Source: Sporothrix humicola | Taxonomy: Eukaryota; Ascomycota; Sordariomycetes; Ophiostomatales; Ophiostomataceae | Direction: 5' to 3' | DNA: 64,000 nucleotides | NCBI GenBank assembly: GCA_021396245.1 | Contig: WNYE01000032.1 | Coordinates: 248,001 to 312,000, forward strand | Shown here: one piece after another, positions 57,458-64,000 of the stretch | Position numbering within the stretch: position 1 is the stretch's first letter | Layout of the letters: the number at the start of each line of letters is the position of its first letter | The notes under the pieces: generated by a model | Databases searched by the model: none | What the model was told of the DNA's origin: nothing | The model's input: the letters and a program-made list of their open reading frames with translations, nothing else | Position numbers and translations under genes: made by a program

Positions 57458-58863
57458 AAAAATTTATTTAAAGAAAAAAAGATATATATTGAAATAAAAT
57501 AGTTTGAGCAACAAGCAAATTTTGAAAATAAATATGTAAAAATAAGCATACGGCCTCAACGTTACCTACGAGGCCAAGACGGGACGAGACAATCTATGGC
57601 TGACCTTTCTGACTTTGACATCCCTTCTCATATTAATTTTCCTGCCTGCCGTACTCAAAACGACCCTGAGGCTCCCGGAAAGGGAAAACGAAGCGCCCTC
57701 GAACCGGGAAATCCTTACGCAAACGAGAAGGACAGTGCCGTAGACCGATGGCACGTTCCAAAATTAGAAGCAATAAGCAAGGTGAAGAGAACGACCGTAA
57801 GAGACAAGCAAGAAGAGAAACAAATATCTGGTAACGATGACGACAATGAAAGGACGCGTATGCATCGACAACGAGTCCACGAAACGAAACGAATGTGATT
57901 GACTGAATCGTCAAAGATAAGATGTAATGAACGATGCGTTGAAATATAAAAATAGAATAGAAAGAAAGACAGGAAGCCAACATCCAGTGCAGTGCCAGAA
58001 AGGACCTTGCATCTTGCACCTGATGAGGCTCGAGATGGCCCATCGCCAATCGCAGCACACCCTTTATCCGAAGTGCAGCTCAAGATGTTTCTATTTTTGT
58101 ATCTGAGGGTAAGGTGTAAACTAGAAATTAAATGACAAAGGACGAAAGTGAAAGTGCAAAGACAGGACAACAAAAAATACCTCAAAAGGACCTTATGTCG
58201 GATGTTGTCACCATCAATTATCACATGACACAAAAGGCTGCGAGACAAGGCTGTGGGCTGTGAGACTGCTTGAGCACATTGCACAGTAAAATGCCGCCAA
58301 TGAGAAATATCTCAAAGTTCAATAATCTGTTTGTCTCTTCTCACTCACTGATGTACTGTTCACAGCTGACTGTGAGCATCTTATCTGCCGGATCATCGAC
58401 ACTAGTCATCCCGCCGGATCGGGACCTCCACTAATGATCCTTCTCCGCCGGGGTGAGATGCACAAAACGGACACGAGCACAAACACACACACAGAGGGGC
58501 AACATCAAACTGACGAACAGCATGGCGAATAGAATTTGAGAAATAAAACAGTCTTGGTATGTATTGTCTATAAAAATGAAACAATGGTGAACACAGCAAA
58601 CAGAAAACGGCAAACCGAAAAGGCGCAATATTGCCTACTAACGTACAGCCACCGGTGCTCTTCGGTCGTATTGCCAATACCATCGCCGCCACCACACACT
58701 CGTGTGAAATGAGGAAATAAAAAAAACAGAATTTGGTATCATTCTTCTTCGGGCTTTCGGAAACGCATCCCCTGCATGCCGTCTCTCCGAAAACTCACTT
58801 CCATTACAACCCCCGTTTGCTTTGCTTCACAGCTCACAGCTTGCCCTTGTCATCGCTAGAAAG

Positions 58864-59473
58864 TCATGCCGTGGCAGCAGGGGCGGGAGCAGGCTCCTCG
58901 GTCTTGGTGGGAGCAGCGGCGGGTTTGCTGCCGAGAGCGTCCACGATGGGCTTCTCGAGCGCCTCGGGCTTGGTGGTGCTGGCCCAGCGCTCGATGACGG
59001 CGCCGTTGCGGCCGATCAGGAACTTTTCAAAGTTCCACTTGATGCGGCGCAGGCCGAGCAGGCCAGACTTTTGCTCCTTGAGCCACTGGTACAGAGGAGC
59101 AGCGCTGTCGCCGTTGACGTCGATCTTGCCGAGGACGGGGAACGAGACGCCGTAGTTGATCTGGCAGAAGCTCTGAATCTCGTCGTTGGAGCCAGGATCC
59201 TGGGCGCCGAACTGGTTGCAGGGGAAGCCGAGGATCTCAAAGTCCTCGCCGTAGCTGGCGCGGAGATCCTTGTACAGCTTCTCGAGGCCGCCGAACTGGG
59301 GCGTGAAGCCGCACTTGGAGGCCGTGTTGACGATCAGGACAACCTTGCCCTCGTACTTGTGTAGGTCGATCTCGTTGCCGGCCTCTGTAGAGTGGTTAGT
59401 ATGGGACAACAAAAGAAAGGAGGGGAAACATACTGTCGAGGGGCTTGAAATCGTAGAGAGTCTTGGCAGCCAT
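58864..59473 (-). CDS. Thiol-dependent glutathione peroxidase (Gpx3/Hyr1-like)
   Basis: A peroxidase that reduces hydrogen and lipid peroxides, in fungi mostly using thioredoxin; the yeast homologue Gpx3/Hyr1 also relays peroxide signals to Yap1. Exons in coding order are 59434-59473 and 58864-59384, giving 186 residues. The 49-nt intron has GT-AG ends, and the join restores KPLDKAG. Motifs are NTASKCGFTPQ with the peroxidatic Cys 38, GFPCNQFGAQDPGS with Cys 69, FCQINYG with Cys 87 (matching the resolving Cys of Gpx3), and KWNFEKFLI with the catalytic Trp/Asn. Gln in FTPQF completes the catalytic set. The C-terminus carries an extra Ala/Pro-rich tail of about 20 residues. No targeting peptide is visible, so it is probably cytosolic. 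A TTAGTAA Yap1-type element lies 240 bp upstream. Confidence 0.95.
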
Positions 59474-61979
59474 TGTGATGATGTGTCTGTGGTTGTTTGG
59501 AAGACAAAAGAGTCGTCGCGAGGACTGTAGAGTTTGTAGAGAACGAAAAACGGTTGAGGGCGGAATGGTGACGGTGTTTAAAGAAAAGCTCGTTTTGTTT
59601 GTTGCGTGTTGCGGGTCAAACAAAAATAATGGAAATGTTGCGACATGGTGGCGGGCAGCGACTTCCTTTTACACTTTTTTGACATCTGCCCATATGGCCC
59701 CGTTTCCGCCACTTAGTAATCTTGGCGATTGCCCTGTGGAATTACAAGTCCATTGCCCTTTCCTTTTTTCACACGTTTTTTGTCCCTTCCTTTTTCGCTT
59801 CAATAGTCTCCTGGCACTTTCCTCGAGCTTCTTTGGCATCTTCTGACGGGGCCACGGACAGGGCAGTCGCGGACCGAGCGACCATCCCACCTGCACCCAC
59901 AACGGCCTAGCTAACCAGGCGCACATGTCTCGTTTACGTCTTAGTTCAGTGACGACAGAAGAGGGGATTGCGCCCAGTCCTCTTCCAAATGGTTCCAAAT
60001 AATACGAATACACACAGTAACGCCATGCGACTGCGGGTATCCTGTAGCCTGGAGTTTGTTTACTCTGGCTGTCTTCTCCCACGTTCTTTGCTTGTTCGCT
60101 CCTGCCGTGCAAACCATGTGTGTTTCATCGCCTCCATGCCGAGTTTGGGAAGTGGCGATGGAGCTTGTGTGTAATCCTGACCAAACAACCAGACACTTTC
60201 TCCTTCTCCTGGCAGATCGCGCTGCCCTTGACAATGAATGGGCAGGAACGACTCTCCAAACAAAATACAATATCATAGCACGCAATACACTTCAATGATA
60301 ATCATGGAAATTTTCATTTAAACCTCACATAACACACCTCGTACGAGCTCCTTGCTGCAATGGAGCTCCCCTCCTTTGCTTTCGTTGCTACCCGCCCCTC
60401 ACATGGAGCTAGAAACCCGGAAGTGGCGGGCTTCCGAGCATCAGTGACGTGATCCCAGCGAAATTCACAGCGCATGGAAGCAGCAATTGGCCCGGTCCTT
60501 GCCTCTTTCTGGTCTTGCTCTCTCTTCATGGGTCGCTGGAGCTCCAAGGATCCACTTTTTTGTTATTTGGAATCGTTTCGCCTGCCAAAAACCCGCCAGA
60601 ACTGTGCTAGAACCACGCTCCAGGGCTGCACTGACAAGCCGCGGCATATCTTGGCTCGATAGTTCCAGGCCCTTTTTTCGATTATTCTGAGCTTTTGGGG
60701 AGCAAATGAAAATGAAAAACCACTACCGGATCGCTGAATTACTCCGGAGGCCGTAAAGGACGCACGCAAACGATTGACGGTGGGCCGGAGACGTGGACAT
60801 GGAATCAAGCCGAGGGATGTTACTCTTGTTTTCTCAACCTATCGCCTGTATTTTTGGACATTTCTGGGCCTTTTTGTCGCTATTCTCCGAGGGACGAGTT
60901 CGTGCGAATTCGTGCGATCTCGTCCTCACGGCACTTTCCGTTTATCGGGCGCCTTCCTTGCGTCGACGCCGCGTCGTTGATATGAGTTCCTCCGTCTATT
61001 GTTTAGGTCGTTCCTTCCGTCTTCATATTGTGCCGGTTCCAGTTGCTCTTGCACGTTCATGTGTACCAAGTTAGAAAGGCACAAGGGGCAGCTGCGTTTG
61101 GTTGCACAGTAAGGGAAGGCGCAAGACAAAGAACGCAAATAAGAGGCTTATTAGCACTCAAAATGCAAGACATCGACACCAAGCACAAGCAATCTTACAA
61201 CAAGACAAAGCCGTCAAAACAGTACCTGATCAGCCCCGCCACTGTAGCCTTTACCTGATTCCAGTGCCGGCATATGTCTCTGGCCTGCATACTTTGAGAA
61301 GAAAAATAAAAAAAAAAGAAGACGCTCCAAGAATAGACTGCATGGAGACCGCAGCATTGGAATCCAGCAATTCCGGCCCTGTTCAGCCCAAGGCCACCAG
61401 GCCATGCCAAATCAATGTCGCCAAAGTGCAAGAAGTGCCTTCGTGCCAAATCAAAACTCGAATCCAAGGCTGCGGCCCCCAACGATGGATCATCGTCCAA
61501 TGTCAAATCGCTCGCCAAAATCGTCTGTCAAATCATAGTACACGATTTGGTCCCCGTTCGCGCCTTCCTCCGCCATTTTCTCATTCGTGCGCCGCGCCTT
61601 CCCGTCGTCCCAAGACCTGGAATAAGGATTAAGCTCAGGAATCTCACTTCCCCGCCAGACAGCGCAGCCGAGCTGCCTCATGCAGCATACCCCACCCGCC
61701 ACTACCCGACCTATCCAATCCTATCACTATCGCTGACGTCTTGTCTCCTCTCCGTTTTACGCACCCAACACACGACAGATCCCCTTCCCACTCAACGACG
61801 CACTCCCGCAGCCTTGGCCCTATTTTGGAAGCTTTTTTTTTTTTTTTGGAACCCTTGCGGAGCCCTCGAGGTGTAATCGAGGGGTTTCCTCTTGGCTAGA
61901 GGCAAGGCCAGGCCTGAGGCGCTTTGTGCTTCACCTCGAGGACATTTGGTACTGGATCTAGACTTGGACGAGGCTGGCA
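59474..61979. other. 2.5-kb divergent intergenic region
   Basis: It lies between the divergent starts of glutathione peroxidase (-) and the FAD oxidoreductase (+). It contains TTAGTAA at 59713-59719 and a run of 15 T at 61833-61847, about 130 bp before the FAD enzyme's start. Short open frames overlap on both strands and match nothing known. Confidence 0.5.
59713..59719. promoter_or_regulatory. Possible Yap1/AP-1 response element (TTAGTAA)
   Basis: TTAGTAA fits the fungal bZIP consensus TTA(C/G)TAA and lies 240 bp upstream of the glutathione peroxidase ATG. Yap1-type regulation of oxidative-stress genes is well known in fungi, but a heptamer alone is weak evidence. Confidence 0.35.
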
Positions 61980-63434
61980 ATGGCAGATACCCCTGCAGGC
62001 GGGCTGCCGCCGCCATCAACAGGCCAGCAGGCAACCGGTCGACGACGGCACATTGTCATTGTAGGCGGCGGCGTCATTGGCGCTACGACGGCCTACTTTC
62101 TGACACGCCATCCACGCTACGACCGTGACTTGCACACAATCACGCTGCTCGAGGCTACGGACACTATTGCTGCCGGCGCATCGGGAAAGGCCGGTGGTCT
62201 GCTAGGTCTCTGGGCCTACCCGCAAGAGCTTGTACCTCTTTCGTACCGTCTTCATCGTGAACTGGCCGACGAGCATGGTGGTGCTCAACGATGGGGCTAC
62301 CGAAAGGTTGGCTGTGGCCATATCCAGGCAGAGGTCAGCCAAGCCGATCTGGACCGGCGAGCGGTGGAGGTGAAGGCGGCCAAGGACGAAAAGAAAGAGG
62401 AGGAGAAGGCGGGCCCTGAAAAGGAAGACACAGCCGAGACTAAACCGCCAATACCAGGGACGAGTGCCGATGTAACGGCCGACACATCGTCGGAGGCGCA
62501 AAAGGACTGGGAGAAGCTCCCAAAGCAGGACGAGCATGCCGCCAGTCTGCTGTCCCCCTCGGTGCTCCCGCCGGACCTTGACTGGGTTGACCCAACAGTC
62601 GTCCAGTCCTACGACCAAATGGGTGCTCCTGGCGCCTACGATACGGCTCAGGTCCACCCCTTCCATTTTACAAAATCCATGGCAGCGCTGGCCTCGGAAC
62701 GTGGCGTCGACATCCGGTTGAATGCACATGTTACAAAAATAACGTCCAAGGGCGACGATGAAGCGACTGCCAGCCATACCATCGAATACCTCGACCGCAC
62801 ATCCTCTACAACGCAGACGATCACCGATATCACCGATGTGGTCGTCTCTGCAGGACCCTGGACCGGTGTTGTCCTGCCACGCACCAAGATTGAGGGCCTG
62901 AGGGCCCACAGCGTCGTCTGGGACGCCGATGTCTCGGCCTATGCCGTCTTCACCGACGTCGGCCTGCCTTCCAACTACATTCCCCAGCACCGCATCGACG
63001 CCGGCCAGAAACGCCGCCGCCACCGTGGCCGTGTTGACCCGGAAATCTATGCGCGGCCCTTTAACGAGGTCTATGCATGTGGCGAGCCCGACTCGAGCAT
63101 CCCGCTGCCGGCCACGGCCGACTTGGTCCAGAGCGACGATCTGCAGTGCGCCGACCTCGTGGCCTACGTGAGCACCTTTAGTCCTGCCTTGGCCAAGGCA
63201 CCCGTCAAGGCCACCCAGGCCTGCTACTTGCCCCGCCACATCCGCTTCGGCGACGAGCGCGGGCCGCTGATCGGCCAGACCGCGACGCCTGGCCTCTGGG
63301 TTGCTTCGGGCCACACATGCTGGGGCATCCAGAACAGCCCGGCGACAGGCTGTCTGATGGCCGAGATGCTGTTGGATGGCAAGGCCACGAGTGCTGATGT
63401 GTCCAAATTTGACCCGCGCAAGTTCAAGGTGTGA
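61980..63434 (+). CDS. TDA3: FAD-dependent oxidoreductase, Tda3/Btn3-like (DAO superfamily)
   Basis: A 484-residue single-exon flavoprotein of the D-amino-acid-oxidase-like superfamily. The N-terminal FAD-binding motif HIVIVGGGVIGATTAYFL spans residues 24-41 and is followed by GASGKAGGLLGLWAYP (66-81), the segment typical of the Tda3 group. Yeast Tda3/Btn3 is linked to late endosome-Golgi traffic, and its enzymatic substrate is unknown. The C-terminal block (FGDERGPLIGQT, GLWVASGHTCWGIQNSP, TGCLMAEMLL) is the second part of the FAD site. A charged Lys/Glu-rich segment at roughly residues 133-180 is probably a disordered surface insert. The ATG at 61980 is the first in frame with the Rossmann fold. 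Assignment to Tda3 rather than another DAO-like oxidase rests on recognised motifs and is fairly but not fully certain. Confidence 0.85.
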   Translation: MADTPAGGLPPPSTGQQATGRRRHIVIVGGGVIGATTAYFLTRHPRYDRDLHTITLLEATDTIAAGASGKAGGLLGLWAYPQELVPLSYRLHRELADEHGGAQRWGYRKVGCGHIQAEVSQADLDRRAVEVKAAKDEKKEEEKAGPEKEDTAETKPPIPGTSADVTADTSSEAQKDWEKLPKQDEHAASLLSPSVLPPDLDWVDPTVVQSYDQMGAPGAYDTAQVHPFHFTKSMAALASERGVDIRLNAHVTKITSKGDDEATASHTIEYLDRTSSTTQTITDITDVVVSAGPWTGVVLPRTKIEGLRAHSVVWDADVSAYAVFTDVGLPSNYIPQHRIDAGQKRRRHRGRVDPEIYARPFNEVYACGEPDSSIPLPATADLVQSDDLQCADLVAYVSTFSPALAKAPVKATQACYLPRHIRFGDERGPLIGQTATPGLWVASGHTCWGIQNSPATGCLMAEMLLDGKATSADVSKFDPRKFKV

Positions 63435-64000
63435 GCTAAATTGGAGTGTGCGAGAAAGTTTACGAATTGATGAAAAGGGTGCCCCTTGCTGTAAAGGCAC
63501 TCCGCATAATTGGATATATATTTAGGATCACCACACATTTCACATTCTGATGAGAGGCATATATTAGAAGTAATAGATGGTATGCAATAAGCTTTAGTAT
63601 TGTGTATTGTATGTTCTCCTTAGGATTTGCGTGTTTTATAGAAACTTTTAAAATGCTCTGCATTTGAACAATAGGAAATTCGTAAAAAACGGGATAAAAC
63701 GACATGACATGACCATCGCAGGCCCGTATAAGACAAACACAGATATAGTGTGAGTATACATAAAGAGAAAGAAGAGGGATAAATAAGGATGCGTCGCATC
63801 CGGTCCCATGACAGGCGAGCTGAGCCGGGCCTAGCCAAATGAAAATGATAAATAACGCCACCAGGTGGTATAATGAAAGGGAAGAACATAACGGGACAAA
63901 AAGAAGAAATAAGAAATAAGACATGAAACGCTATTCGACGCGAGAGTAAACAAAAGTATGATACAACGAAAAGTAAGAATTTGCCCAGGGTTAAACAACT
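63435..64000. other. 3' flank at the right edge of the window
   Basis: 566 bases after the FAD oxidoreductase stop. It is AT-rich and A-rich on the plus strand and probably includes the 3' untranslated region. The minus-strand frame 63460-63924 is AT-driven and has no recognisable domain. Confidence 0.5.

Larger units (their letters stand above)
56627..58863. other. Gene-free region, right end
   Basis: 2.2 kb next to the 3' end of the glutathione peroxidase gene. It holds four phased ATTGTGA motifs at 57149-57187, a TTTTC microsatellite at 57432-57457 and a very AT-rich stretch at 57395-57560. A 100-codon ATG frame at 57596-57898 is hydrophilic, lacks codon bias and overlaps long minus-strand frames, so I do not call it a gene. 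Confidence 0.45.

Noticed and set aside
57596..57898. 100-codon hydrophilic plus-strand frame
   Set aside because: It begins with ATG, but codon third positions show no C/G bias, and two longer minus-strand frames overlap it.
62202..63500. 432-codon minus-strand frame opposite the Tda3-like gene
   Set aside because: It is a mirror of the C/G-ending codon pattern of the sense gene and has no domain of its own.

Overview
This window is nuclear DNA from a filamentous ascomycete, probably a Sordariomycete. Supporting signs are short GT-AG introns (49-128 nt), coding regions rich in C/G at the third codon position, pyrimidine-rich leaders upstream of start codons, and fungal families such as a Zn2Cys6 regulator, Dal5-like and DHA2 major facilitator transporters, Nop16 and Tda3. 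I support twelve protein-coding genes (one cut by the left edge) and one tRNA gene. I see no rRNA, CRISPR array or recognisable transposon.

Left part (1-20 kb) is a housekeeping and transport neighbourhood. It holds the C-terminal two thirds of a mitochondrial m-AAA protease (+), an anion:cation symporter of the major facilitator superfamily (+), acetoacetyl-CoA synthetase (+), the APC/C subunit Cdc16/Cut9 (-), the 60S biogenesis factor Nop16 (-), a DHA2/Vba-type transporter with a dileucine motif suggesting the vacuole (-), and a MARVEL-domain membrane protein with an NPFxD-type tail motif (+).

Middle part (20.7-31.2 kb) holds a Gfo/Idh/MocA-type oxidoreductase (-) and a DapA/KDG-aldolase-superfamily enzyme (+) transcribed divergently from a 3.9-kb interval. 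A Zn2Cys6 transcription factor (-) follows, tail to tail with the aldolase. Ascomycetes make lysine through alpha-aminoadipate, so the aldolase is more likely catabolic. The trio could be a small sugar-acid or hydroxy-acid utilisation locus; this is inference from proximity only.

Right part (31.2-58.9 kb) is the oddity of the window: about 27.7 kb in which I find no convincing protein gene. It contains one tRNA-Ala(AGC) in an AT-rich island, a 10-base assembly gap inside homopolymer-rich sequence near 42.2 kb, a 19-base G run, long purine or pyrimidine tracts, a perfect 18-bp palindrome and helically phased ATTGTGA motifs. Possible explanations are a regulatory landscape or long leader for the regulator gene, non-coding transcription units, or unrecognised multi-exon genes. 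The window ends with divergently transcribed glutathione peroxidase (-) and a Tda3-like FAD oxidoreductase (+).

I did not find a clear, previously undescribed multi-gene system. The best leads are the gene-free block and the oxidoreductase/aldolase/regulator neighbourhood.
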